64,000 nucleotides of DNA, from the NCBI GenBank assembly GCA_012845835.1, contig JABAKD010000002.1, forward strand, positions 3,391,001-3,455,000, in the 5' to 3' direction. Position numbers and translations under genes: made by a program. The notes beneath the pieces are model-generated. The model was not told where the DNA came from, searched no databases, and was given only the letters and a program-made list of their open reading frames with translations. The DNA comes from Undaria pinnatifida (taxonomy: Eukaryota > Sar > Phaeophyceae > Laminariales > Alariaceae). Shown one piece after another: positions 12,526 through 23,309 of this stretch; positions within the stretch are counted from its first letter, which is position 1, and each line of letters opens with the position of its first letter.

Positions 12526-12789
12526 AGGTCGCGAGCGTTGGATGAGTAGTCTATGTTTCTTGGCCTACGGAAGTACCTCGTGGCAGTCAACGTAGATTGA
12601 ATCGGAGTAGGATGGGAAGGATATTGCTCCGGGTGGGGGGTAGCTGTGTCCTTGCGGGTATGATGTTGATTTTGATGCAGAGGGCCATTGTGTTGTGCGT
12701 TTAGCGCCCTTGACTCTGCCTTTTCGTCACGTTGTGCAGGATAATACAGGGGTGAATCGGGTAAGTACCGGGGGTACTCTGTACGCTCA

Positions 12790-13182
12790 GAGTTCTGTAA
12801 CACCCGCCTGTACTCTACAGAATAGTTCTGTGTCGTCCACTCACAATACCCTATATTCACAGAAAGTTCTGTATCATCCCCCGTACCCTACAGATTTATT
12901 CTGTGCATTTTGTACATCCCCCGTACCCTACAGAATAGTTCTGTGTGATGCTGTGATGCCTCCGTACCCTACAGAATAGTTCTGTGATGTCCATCACAAT
13001 ACCCTATCTGCACAGAAAGTTCTGTATCATCCCCCGTACCCTAGTCGTACAGGATTATTCTGTGCGTTCTGTAACAGCCCCCGTACCCTACAGAATTATT
13101 CTGTGCGTTTTGTACATCCCCCGTACCCTACAGAATAGTTCTGTGTGGTTCTGTGATGCCTCCGTACCCTACAGAATGTGTG
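12790..13182. repeat. Palindromic unit array, block 2
   Basis: Same ACAGAA-nnn-TTCTGT units as at 11.7 kb, with one unit carrying an insertion (CCCTAGTCGTACAGGATTAT near 13041). It forms the boundary between the two 1105-bp units. Confidence 0.85.
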
Positions 13183-13375
13183 TACCCGGAACAATTACCC
13201 GCAGCACGGGTGATCTGTGCATTACCCCGTGTGACGTCACGTCCGCGAAGCAAGCGGTAAGGTGAGTCTGCACACACACAGACACCACAGACACACAGAC
13301 ACAGCCACCAGCACAAACAGCAGTGTACGCCTACACGAACAGTGGTACACAGACAGATCTCGAGAGGGAACATGA

Positions 13376-13630
13376 ATGGTGCGGACCAAGGCAGCTTTTC
13401 CGCGACCCCAGACACAAACACGCATGAACACCTACTGGGTAGAGATGGTGATGTTCCTCCACGCCAACTTGGAGCACATCCCCGGGTTCAAGGACATTCC
13501 CATTATTGCCGCGAAGGATATTCACAAATGTCTGCCGCCACGGTTCAACGGGGGGGATGCTGACCTGGCGGCCGCTGAGGCCGCCTTCGACGTGATTGAC
13601 AACACCAAAACCGGGGACGTCGGCCTGTGA
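13376..13630 (+). CDS. Small open frame, duplicated unit 2 (84 codons)
   Basis: Identical to the frame at 12271-12525 as part of the 1105-bp tandem duplication, including the upstream TGACGTCA. See that entry for what is visible. Confidence 0.3.
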   Translation: MVRTKAAFPRPQTQTRMNTYWVEMVMFLHANLEHIPGFKDIPIIAAKDIHKCLPPRFNGGDADLAAAEAAFDVIDNTKTGDVGL

Positions 13631-13894
13631 AGGTCGCGAGCGTTGGATGAGTAGTCTATGTTTCTTGGCCTACGGAAGTACCTCGTGGCAGTCAACGTAG
13701 ATTGAATCGGAGTAGGATGGGAAGGATATTGCTCCGGGTGGGGGGTAGCTGTGTCCTTGCGGGTATGATGTTGATTTTGATGCAGAGGGCCATTGTGTTG
13801 TGCGTTTAGCGCCCTTGACTCTGCCTTTTCGTCACGTTGTGCAGGATAATACAGGGGTGAATCGGGTAAGTACCGGGGGTACTCTGTACGCTCA

Positions 13895-14262
13895 GAGTTC
13901 TGTAACACCCGCCTGTACTCTACAGAATAGTTCTGTGTCGTCCACTCACAATACCCTATATTCACAGAAAGTTCTGTATCATCCCCCGTACCCTACAGAT
14001 TTATTCTGTGCATTTTGTACATCCCCCGTACCCTACAGAATAGTTCTGTGTGATGCTGTGATGCCTCCGTACCCTACAGAATAGTTCTGTGATGTCCATC
14101 ACAATACCCTATCTGCACAGAAAGTTCTGTATCATCCCCCGTACCCTAGTCGTACAGGATTATTCTGTGCGTTCTGTAACAGCCCCCGTACCCTACAGAA
14201 TTATTCTGTGCGTTTTGTACATCCCCCGTACCCTACAGAGAGCACCCGTACCCTACAGAACC
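13895..14262. repeat. Palindromic unit array, block 3
   Basis: A copy of block 2 up to 14239, then a divergent end (AGAGAGCACCCGTACCCTAC). The duplication stops here. Confidence 0.85.
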
Positions 14263-14944
14263 CGCCCGTGGAATAGACTACACCAGAGAGCAAACTAGAT
14301 ATATTCTCACTTTACCGTCCCTCCCCTTTGGTTGGATTCTCACGAATCGGTATGCAGGGGTGACGCGAGTTTCCGACAGAGGTACCGCGTTCTGGATGAA
14401 ACGTTTTGGAGATACGGCTTTCCTCGACCCTAAGGGCCGTTCCTAACGGAAACAAAAAAGTAAGGAATATCGCGACATAAAAACGTGGCATTTTCGCGAA
14501 ACGTGATATATATCTATTTTGTCCAATAATCCAGACTTTGAATAGTTTAGACATTTTCTGTTATTAAACATGATTTTCCTGAAAAAAATAAAAAAGATTA
14601 TTTTTGGTTTGAAAACGTAACGAACTCTTCATTATTTTCAAGATGTCGGGAATCGTGACATTTCGGCAGGATTCCTGAGTTTGTTTGCGTTCGTTCTATA
14701 AATAGGAACGGTCCTAAATCGGTTTTCGTCGTCCTATTTTCAGTCTCCTCCTCCAGCAGGTTTTGTCACATACATCTACTAGCGGAGAGGATTGTTCTTC
14801 GAGGAGTACGTACTTTGTAGAAAGGATTATTTTTGTCCAAATCATTTTTTGGGCGGTTGATAAGGTGGTTAAGAATATGGTTAAGAAGGTATAGAGGTCA
14901 TCAAAATGAAGAACCTCAGGGAAAAAAAAAAAAAAAAAAAAACT

Positions 14945-15248
14945 GACGCGTTCTACGATAGGAGGTGCACCACATTTTTTCAAAATACCACTCCTGAATT
15001 TGGGAGGTTAAGACAGACATGTCTTGACTCAAAAACCGATTCGTAGGAGAAAAGTAAAGTTAGCTGCTGCTACTACTACCGGAGGAAACATCCCACGGCC
15101 TAGGTGCACAACGAGAATCATGAAAAAAAAAAAATGACGATTTTTTTTTTCCCCCGACGATATAATGGGTTAAGGGGAGGGAGCCCCGTCATCCAGAAAA
15201 ACTTTTTTCACGCGAAAACTGCGCTGCCTCTCTATCGTAGCGCGCGTC
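14945..15248 (-). mobile_element. Family A element
   Basis: Termini GACGCGTTCTACGATAGG and CTATCGTAGCGCGCGTC in inverted orientation. The interior has the usual GGTTAAGG...GAGCCCCGTCAT order. Non-coding. Confidence 0.75.
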
Positions 15249-15448
15249 ACCTCTACTCGTAGCATGCGTCCGTTCACGAAATCAAACTATTATATCGATC
15301 ATCTTGGCAGAGAGAGGAACCGTCTCGGGAGTGATTTTTTTTCCAAGCTCTGCTCGCGATGACCGCGAGACGGGGCAGCCGACGACGCCAACAGAATTCA
15401 TCCCAGGGTAGGGGTTACGCTTTTCTTGAGCCCCAGGTTTCTGACCGG

Positions 15449-15728
15449 AAGCGTTCTTACGATAGAGGTACACGACATTTTTTTTCTGAGGCTCATCGCT
15501 TTAGGAGGAGGTTAAGACATGCCCTTCTTAACCTGAAAAACTGATCTGGAAAAAAGTACACCTGCTTTGTCGCGGACGAAACAAATAACATGGCCAAGTG
15601 ATACAACGAGAATCATCATGGAAAACAAAATGTGGCCGATTTCACCGACGATTTTTGGTTAAGGAGCCCAATCATTCAGAAAAATCATTTTTCACACGAA
15701 AACTGCTGCCTCTATCGTAGCACGCGTC
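15449..15728 (-). mobile_element. Family A element
   Basis: GCGTTCTTACGATAGAGG at one end, CTCTATCGTAGCACGCGTC at the other. Only 200 bp from the previous copy and in the same orientation. Confidence 0.75.
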
Positions 15729-16017
15729 ATTCACGCGTCGTGAACTTCTCCGCACGCTCGAGTAATAGCTAGCGATTGTGATCCATTTTTCGAGTACATT
15801 ATTAGCGTCAGGGGACAAGCGCAAATAATTGTTGGTCGCGGGTGGTTGCGCGAGAGAACGCCTTCGAAGTCTTGTTTCGGATGATGACGGAGATTAAGTT
15901 GAAATTGAGCTACTCTTCACGCTAGGAACGCAACAATTTCGTAGAATCTGCTGCACACCCCCACTGTTGGGTGACTCAACAAGAAATGAATGATCTTGAG
16001 AAACAGCCAGGGATCAC

Positions 16018-16162
16018 CTCCCCCCCTCCCTCCCTCCCTCCCTCCCTCCCTCCCCCCCTCCCTCCCTCCCTCCCTCCCTCCCTCCCTCCCTCCCTCCCTC
16101 CCTCCCTCCCTCCCTCCTTCCCTCCCTCCCTCTCCCTCCCTCCCTCCCTCCCTCCCTCCCCT
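16018..16162. repeat. (CCCT)n microsatellite
   Basis: About 145 bp of CCCT repeats with few interruptions; open in several frames (Leu-Pro-Pro-Ser). Confidence 0.95.
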
Positions 16163-16174
16163 CTGGATATGTGT

Positions 16175-16294
16175 TCAGAGACATTGCCCCAGTACCAGTG
16201 CAGCCTCCGCCGAGCCGGACGAAAAAAGCATCTGCACGCGTGCGGCTACGGCGGCAGCAGCACTTGCCACTGTAAAGCTAGTCATTGCGTTGCC
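16175..16294 (-). CDS. Alternative terminal exon candidate (120 bp, ends in TGA)
   Basis: An acceptor GAGGCATTTGCAG is followed by 39 codons in phase 0, GNAMTSFTVASAAAAVAARV then QMLFSSGSAEAALVLGQCL, and a TGA. The composition (Ala/Val/Leu/Ser, GC-rich codons) is like that of the DENN exons and unlike the neighbouring repeats. The stop lies close to a (CCCT)n tract at 16018-16160. It would join in phase to the exon at 23310. The plus strand is also open here, so coding strand is not certain. Confidence 0.3.
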   Translation of the reverse strand, partial: GNAMTSFTVASAAAAVAARVQMLFSSGSAEAALVLGQCL

Positions 16295-16743
16295 CTGCAA
16301 ATGCCTCGACCTGAGGGAGCTCTAGACCTCTGACCCCCCCCCACCCCAAAAAAACAAAAAAAAAAACGATTTTGGGCGAACTTACAGTGCAATCGGACCA
16401 GCAACCCCGTGGCCCCAGGTATACAAAAAAACAAATAATCTCGCATAATAACGAGAATAACGTAATTCCGAGGATTTTGGGTCAAGGAGCTCCTCTTCTA
16501 GTCATTCGGAAACAAAACTGGCAAAAGCGTGTTGAACGCCCCATGTACCTTTTTCGTAGCACGCGTGTTCCGATAGGTCTTCGTGCAGCACCACTAGACC
16601 GACGGTGCGGTGCGGGGGTCACCTTTTTCAGGGGCCGTGTTTTTTCGCAGTTAAACTGTTGTTCTCGGCGTCGGTCGCGCGGGTGAGACCCCTCCCTGTA
16701 TATTTGCGGTCTCCCGCTTCAGTGCTGTTTTCATGCAGAAATA

Positions 16744-17019
16744 GACGCGTGCTACGATGGAGGTGCACCCCGCTTTTTTTTTTTCTGGTGGTTTTCAATG
16801 TGGAAGCTTAAGACCTCTCCCAAAAAACCGATTTGGAGGAAAAGAAAACTGCTACTTGACACCGGACATGAAAAGTCTCATCATGGCCTAGGTACACAAC
16901 GAGGACCATGCGAAAAAATATGGCCTATATTCTTCCGACGATTTGGGGCAACGAAGCTCTGTCGTTCAGAAACCATCCTTGCCAAAAATCTGGGGTGTAC
17001 CTCCATCGTGTCATGTGCC
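16744..17019 (-). mobile_element. Family A element
   Basis: Left end GACGCGTGCTACGATGGAGG; right end ACCTCCATCGTGTCATGTG is decayed. Confidence 0.75.
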
Positions 17020-17110
17020 GATATGAATCCGCAAACGGAATCAGTTGTAAGCTACAAGTTGCGCCAAAACGATCGCGTATATATATAGGCTTTCGTCCGC
17101 GAGGTACAGA

Positions 17111-17407
17111 GTCAACGTGTGCTGCGATAGAGGGGCGCACAATTTTTTCTCCTCGATTCGGGGGAGCTCAAGACCTCTCCCGCAGAAAAGGCTTTGTTGG
17201 GGAGACAGATAAAACTGCTGCTACCGGGAAGGAAATTATCATGGTCTAGTTAGTTGTGTACACACAACGAGAATCATATGAAACAAAAAAAAAATGTCTG
17301 TTTCACGCTGACGATTTTTGGGTTAAGGAGCCCCCCGTTAAATTCCGAAAAAAATAAAAAAACGTTCCCGCCAAAAAAAGGCATACCTCTATCGTGTAGC
17401 ACGCGTC
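17111..17407 (-). mobile_element. Family A element
   Basis: GTCAACGTGTGCTGCGATAG to CTATCGTGTAGCACGCGT. Follows the previous copy by about 90 bp. Confidence 0.75.
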
Positions 17408-18155
17408 AGTCGCTCATGCGAGTGCTTACACTCCAGAGTGGTAAACAAAGGGGCACCCCCCCCCCCTGCCGTGCAGCCTTCGCCATTAGGTACGACTGAC
17501 TGTGACTGACTAGGGCCCCAGGCTATAAAAAAAGTAAGGGGTTTCCCCCTTTCTTGGGAGGATTTTTTTTGTGGGGGGGGGTTGCGGTGGCTGGCGGTCA
17601 CCAAGCGAGAGTGTGACCCCCCCGTGTTCCATTGCAATCTTAAGCTGTCTCGCGCGTGATGCTTAAAATACCGTCCATGAAAATCCACGATGATGGAACG
17701 GTAAAGCTGCGCTTCGCCAAAACAATCGCCTAGAATGTGTTTTCGTCCTCGGGTGAGGTACAGAGTCGCTCGTGCGAGTGGCTGAAAATGTGGTGGAAAT
17801 TGGGGGTTACCCCTCCAATTCCGCAGCCATTTGCCACGGGTTACAGTGCAACAAAGGACAGGTGGGCCGACCCGACCGCCTGAAGTGCAAAAATAATTAG
17901 CAATTTTTTAGGTAACGTGCTGGCAAAACACTTATCACACAACTCCCCACCAAAATCTTGAGTGCAGCGGTGTGTGCGACTAGATTACAGCAAACAAGGC
18001 ACAGCACAAGAAGGGGCAAACGCAACAACTCCGGGCGGAAACGAAGAAGAAGTCGAGTACAGCGCCATGAGTCTTGGGTGTGCGAGAGAGACACACAGAT
18101 GTCTCCATCTTCTCATCGGCGGACCGAATTTGTCGGTCTGTTTGCCCCCAGTTCA

Positions 18156-18194
18156 TCACTCCCCAGCGGCGGCAGCTCGATACACGTCAAACGC
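18156..18194 (-). CDS. Possible terminal exon of the DENN gene (39 bp, ends in TGA)
   Basis: A strong acceptor, TTACCGTTTCCTTCTCGCAG, is followed in phase 0 by AFDVYRAAAAGE and a TGA stop. Joined to the exon at 23310 it closes the frame: the eight exons from 56521 on total 1494 nt, exactly 498 codons including the stop. The evidence is the splice site and phase only, since twelve residues carry no family information. The exon at 16294-16175 is an equally phase-compatible alternative, so one may be skipped or the two may be alternative 3' ends. Confidence 0.35.
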   Translation of the reverse strand, partial: AFDVYRAAAAGE

Positions 18195-18787
18195 CTGCGA
18201 GAAGGAAACGGTAAGACGCAGACGTGTTGCATTTGTTTGAGCGCGCGGCATCAGGACAGCTCTAGCAGCTGAGACGCCTTCTACAGCGAAGGTAGCGCAC
18301 TTTTAGGCCGAAATATTTCGGATCAGCGGGGCTCCTCGGCTAAGGATCTATCCAATATATATATATGTCGTTCTTGCTTTCCAATGTTATTTCCCTGGCA
18401 TACTTAGACCATGGAACTGCTGGTCACGTTACACTTTCAGTTTCTCAAAGACACACGAGTGCAGTAAGGGGGTCACTATTGAGGATGTACTTTTCGGCAA
18501 CTCAGAGTCACTCGCGGAAGAGTGGCTACGAGAAGAAAAAAACGATCTTGGTTTTTTGGCAATGCTCTTCAAATTTCGCGATAAACACTGATATCATGAC
18601 AAGTAAATATATAAAAACTCAACCACATGAAGTATATATATGACAAATAAATACCAACAAAACGCAGCTTGCAAAGATGAGAATTGACCCGAAATTCGTC
18701 GAACTCACGCTGACACCCTTGCAATGGCACTACGCTGCGTCCCATATAACCAAACTTATGTATCCGCGCTCGAGCGGAAAAAACACC

Positions 18788-19316
18788 GACGCGTGCTACG
18801 ATAGAAGAGGTGCACACCACTTTTGTTTCTTCTGAGGTTCCTCAATTTTGGAAGCTTAAGACCTCTCCCAAAAACTGATTCGGGACGAAAAATAAAACTG
18901 CTGCTGCTACACCGGGTAAAAAATCTCATAGCGCCTCAGGTACACAACGAGAATCACGAAAATAAAAATGGCCTATTTCCGACGATTTTGGGTCAAGGAG
19001 CCCCCTCATTCAGAAACCGCAATTGCCAAAAAAAGGTACACCTTAATACCTCTACCGTAGCACGCGTCTTTTGGGGTTAAGGAGCCCCCTCATTCGGAAA
19101 CCACTTTTGCCAAAAAAAGGTATACTTTAATGCCTCTATCGTAGTACGCGTTTTTTGGGGTTAAGGAGCCCCCTCATTCAGAAACCACTTTTATTTGTCA
19201 AAAAAAAGGTATACCTTATTACCTCTATCGTAGCACGCGTCTTTTGGGGCCCCTCATTCAGAAACCACTCTTGCCAAAAAAAGGTATACATTAATACCTC
19301 TATCGTAGCACGCGTC
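18788..19316 (-). mobile_element. Family A element with four tandem right ends
   Basis: A complete element ends at 19068 (CACGCGTC). The last approximately 80 bp, from 'GGTTAAGGAGCCCCCTCATT' to the terminus, are then repeated three more times up to 19316. Each ends in a terminus like CTCTATCGTAGCACGCGTC. Confidence 0.8.
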
Positions 19317-19578
19317 TCGGAAGAACGAAACTCCGGGGGATACCCCCGCCCCCTACCTACCGTGAAGTTGGAGAGTCATTTCACGCGATTGAGGGGTGCG
19401 CAGCCAAAGTTTCTGAGCGCCCAACATAGGAAGCTGAATAGCAACATCATCACCATCACCCGAAGAATTGCTTCGAACACATTCAATCGCCCACAACTCG
19501 ACCCACACTCCGAGGTGACAACCCTACGTAAACCAAAGTACATAACTCGTAAAAATATCAGACTGTTCGGACTGATTC

Positions 19579-19875
19579 TACGGCAGCCCACCTCCCCCCC
19601 TCCCCCGCCCCCCTCGAAACCAGAGATTTTCTTTAACAAACGTTTCTCATAGCTGCTCGACACGGGGAAGGATGCTATTTTAACAAATATATATATATAC
19701 ATCTTAAACTTTTTTGTTTGCAAAAAAAGGATTATCGAACCATGACGTCGGAGTGGCCAAGCCTTAAGGGGCAACGTATTTTAGGAGATGCGGGCCGGAT
19801 GCTGGTTTTAAAACCGGCGATTTCGTTGAAGAAACGATGGGGGGCGGGGGGGGGGGGGGGGGGGGGGGGGGGACT
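19579..19875 (+). mobile_element. Family B element
   Basis: The left end is TCTACGGCAGCCCACC. Internal parts CATAGCTGCTCGACACGGGG and AAACCGGCGATTTCGTTGAA match the other copies. The right terminus has expanded into a poly-G run (about 19847-19873). Confidence 0.65.
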
Positions 19876-20081
19876 AAAACCGTCCAAAATGACTCACCCA
19901 CCGTTCGTCACTTAAGGGGGTCAACCGTATCATCATCACCAAAAAGGTTCGGTCCAAAAAATGCAACCCCTGCTGCTGCTGTGCCGTGCGGTCCAAAGGC
20001 CAGCTTTCGGGCCAGGTACCACGCACCTACCTACCTCTCAATCAAGTGATTCTCGTCCTCAGAAAATTCGCGTGCCGCCGG

Positions 20082-20419
20082 TACGCGTGTTGCGATAGAG
20101 GTGGCACTTTTCTCCTGAAAAAAAATGATCTGAACATGACGGGGCTCCTTAACCCTAAATTGTCGGAAACACGCCTTTTTTTTTGCATGATTCTCGTTGT
20201 ATATATATATATACCGCCATTTTTTTTTTGCATGGTTGTCGTTGTTTGTGTGGATACCTAGGACATGGGCTTTTTCGCGCGGTATGCATACAGCAACTTC
20301 ACTTTTGTCCAAATCTGATTTTGGGGAGTGAGTGAGAGGTCTTAGGCTCCCAAGAAGTAATTATTATTGACGAAACCTGACAAAAATATGTGGTGTGCAC
20401 AACGATCGTAGCACGCGTG
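20082..20419 (+). mobile_element. Family A element
   Basis: TACGCGTGTTGCGATAGAGG to CGATCGTAGCACGCGTG. A short internal stretch (TTTGCATGATTCTCGTTG) is doubled near 20180-20250. Confidence 0.7.
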
Positions 20420-20513
20420 TCCTCTGCCGTAGAATGCGTCCTGAGGCTGTTCCCCTCAATTCCGATGCATGCCGAACATCGGTAAGCTTTCTCTTCGCAG
20501 TCCTCACCCCCAC

Positions 20514-20798
20514 CGTGCTACGATACCCCCCCCAAAAAAAACTGGCGATTTTCTTTCAAAGAAAGGAACGTTTCATGGCTGCTAGCCACGAGGAAGCACG
20601 CTATCTATGAAAAAAATCATCCCCAAACATTTTGACGTTTGCAAAGGACTACTACTCTATCGAACGATGGCGTCGTCGGGGCGGCAAGGGGCACCGTATT
20701 GCAGGAGATACGGCCGGGCAGCTGGTTTCACAACCGTAACCGGCGATTTCGTTAAAGGCAAGTTGGGGGGGGCTATCGTACAACGACTCAGCGTAAGA
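20514..20798 (+). mobile_element. Family B element
   Basis: Runs from GTGCTACGATACCCCCC to GGGGGGGCTATCGTACAAC with the conserved interior (GGAACGTTTCATGGCTGCTA, GGCACCGTATTGCAGGAGAT). Confidence 0.7.
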
Positions 20799-20881
20799 CC
20801 TGCTTACGCCTTAAGGGGGGTATTCAACAGACTCAAGACCGTCGGCTACTACTGAAGATGGCTCACTTTTTGGGGGACTTT

Positions 20882-21153
20882 GACGCGTGCTACGATAGAC
20901 GGGCACCACGTTTTTTCTGAGGTTCCTCATTTTTCAGGAGGTTCTAAGACTCCCCCCCCAAAAAAAACAAAATACTTGAAGTAGAACAAAACCTCTGCCG
21001 CCCGGATTAATAATCCCACGGCGCCTCTGTGTTACAACGAGATTCATGCAAGAACAAGGCGTATTTGCGACGATAGTATTAGTAGGTTAAGGGCCCCGTC
21101 ATTCAGAAAACGTTTTCGCCAAAAAACGGTATACCTCTATCGTAGCACTTGTC
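20882..21153 (-). mobile_element. Family A element
   Basis: GACGCGTGCTACGATAGACG to CCTCTATCGTAGCACTTGTC. Confidence 0.75.
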
Positions 21154-21537
21154 GAAATGTCATCGCGACTCATGGTAATAAGGGAACAGGGGGGTCCCTC
21201 GCGCGAGTGACGCCGTGCCACTGCAAAAACGACGCGCATGCTACAATAGAGGTATACCTTTTTTTGGCGTTTTATTGTTTTTGCCGTGGCTCTGGGTGGG
21301 TCGCTCGCGCGAGTGACCTCCCTGTTCCCTTTAGGCTGTCTTGAGCTTTCGTGTGCTGCTGTGTTAAGCGTGTGAATTGTTTCCACAACGGGACGGTAAG
21401 CTACACTACGCCAATCCAATCGCCCAAGGTTTTGGCGTCCACGCGAGGTACAGAGTCACTCGTGCGAGTGGGTCAAATCTGGTACTTTAAGTGCAAAAAA
21501 AAAGTCAAACCCTCCCTACCACCGCCTTAGTCCCGCA

Positions 21538-21690
21538 TGGATATATTCGATATATTCGATGTATTCGATGTATTCGATAGATTCGATGTATTCGACGTAT
21601 TCGATGCATTCGATACATTCGATATATTCGAGGTATTCGATATATTCGATGCATTCGATATACTGGATATATTGGATATCTTGATATATT
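21538..21690. repeat. 9-bp minisatellite (TATTCGATA)n
   Basis: About sixteen units of a 9-bp repeat (ATTCGATAT, ATTCGATGT). Open on the minus strand as short Tyr/Arg/Ile and Glu/Tyr/Ile repeats, a by-product of the period. Confidence 0.9.
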
Positions 21691-22079
21691 TGCCCACACA
21701 ACACTAACTATGTAGATGACGAATCGTCAATCGTGCAGTTTTTCTTGTGCTCCAGCGTCCGTACGGCACGCTGCTCTACAGGAAAACAACATCCATGCCG
21801 AGAATTTTGGCCCGAGTGGGTCGTAGAACTCCCAAGAACAACGCCATGCGCTGTGTATGACGTCATGGCCACGAAACACCGCGGGACACAATTAGTGCAA
21901 TTATCCTCACATCAAAGCTACGATAGGGGGCGTGTGTCCCTCTTTAAGGGACTTTTTTTTGCGGTTCCATTGCGGTCTCAAGCTTTTGTCAATTTTAATC
22001 TAGCGGCATGAATCCGCAATGCAACAGTTAGCCATGCTGCGCCAAGCATATCGTGTAAAGTCGTTTCGTCAATGAGGTA

Positions 22080-22600
22080 CAGAGTAACCCGTGCGAGTAT
22101 GATATGGTATGATATAGTACGATATCTAGTATGATATGGTATGATATGGTAAGATATGGTATGATACGATAGCTCAGACCCGGTAGTGAAAATTGGGGGT
22201 ACCCCCTTACCGTAGCCTTGTTCAGAGATATACCCTTTTTTAGCGTTGACCCACAGGTGGTGAATATTTGGCGTACCCACCTACCGTAGCCTTGATAAGA
22301 GGTATACCCTTTTATGGCGTTGACCCGGTAGGGAAAATTGGGGGTACCCCCCTACTGTAGCCTTGATAAGAGGTATACCCTTTTTTATCGTTGACCCGGT
22401 AGTGAAAATTAGGGGTTTGATACTGCAATACCGTAGCCTTGATCAAAGGTATACCCTTTTTTGGCGTTGACGCAGTAGTAAAAATTGGGGGTAGCCCCCT
22501 ACCGTAGCCTTGATCAGAGGTATACCCTTTTTTGGCGTTGACCCAGGTAGTGAAAGTCGGGGGTACCCCCCTACCGTAGCCTTGGTCCTCAATTGGTTCT
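22080..22600 (+). repeat. Family D array (about five units) with flanking palindrome
   Basis: GAGGTACAGAGTAACCCGTG, a GATATGGTAT microsatellite, then repeats of about 80 bp: TTTTTTGGCGTTGACCCGGT, AGTGAAAATTGGGGGTACCC, CCCTACCGTAGCCTTGATCA, GAGGTATACCC. Confidence 0.85.
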
Positions 22601-22735
22601 ACGTCCCAGGCGACGCCAGCGGGGGTACCGTGATTTTCACCGCCGTGTTCTTACCACTCGCGAGAACGAGTGGCTCTGTACCTCAACAACTAAAAGGCGT
22701 TTTTAGGTGGTGTTTTTTTCGCGCAGCGTGTAGCT

Positions 22736-23018
22736 GGCGCGTGCTACGATAGAGGTATACCGTTTTTTGGCCGAAAAGGTTTCTGGGTGACGGGGATCCT
22801 TGACCCAAAAACTTCCGGAAAAAAAAAAAGAATAGACCACTATTCGTTTCGCATGATTCTCGTCGTGTACCTTGGGGCCATTGGACTTTTCGTCCGGTAC
22901 TACCGTAGCTGTTTACATTTTTTCTCAAGATCAGGTTTACGGAGAGGTTATAATCTTAAGCTCCCGAACAGAGGAACCTCAATAGATGGAGGTGGGCACC
23001 TCCACCGTCGCATGTGAC
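22736..23018 (+). mobile_element. Family A element
   Basis: GGCGCGTGCTACGATAGAGG to CACCTCCACCGTCGCATGTG. Confidence 0.7.
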
Positions 23019-23309
23019 AGCTCATGGTCGATCCCATTGCAGGTGCATACCGCACAGTAAATTCAGCACGAACGCTTAAAGCCTCGAAGGAACAGGGAGG
23101 GCACCCGCGCGAGCGACCCTGCGTCACTGCAAAAACAGGTTCCAACAACGAGCCCCCTACGGTAGCCTGCCTCCTACAAGGAAAGCCTAACCGTGGGGTC
23201 GCGGGGCATCCTCTGGGATATCCTAACGGGCTGACTACTGGTGTACCGACTGTGAACTTTGCAGGAGCCCGGGGCCAGCAATGCCGTACACCCGGCTCGA
23301 GAAACCCAC

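Larger units (their letters stand above)
11973..14239. repeat. Almost perfect 1105-bp tandem duplication
   Basis: Bases 11973-13134 reappear, apparently without change, at 13078-14239 (offset 1105). All open frames in the first unit recur identically in the second. The unit contains a block of a palindromic short repeat, a TGACGTCA site, a (CACAGA)-rich tract, an 84-codon frame, and an intron-like segment ending TGTGCAG. Breakpoints lie inside the short-repeat blocks, as expected for unequal crossing-over. Identity over 1.1 kb implies a recent event, gene conversion, or an assembly artefact. Confidence 0.9.

Noticed and set aside
16018..16330. Leu-Pro-Pro-Ser repeat proteins over the CCCT tract
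   Set aside because: Frames are created by the microsatellite.
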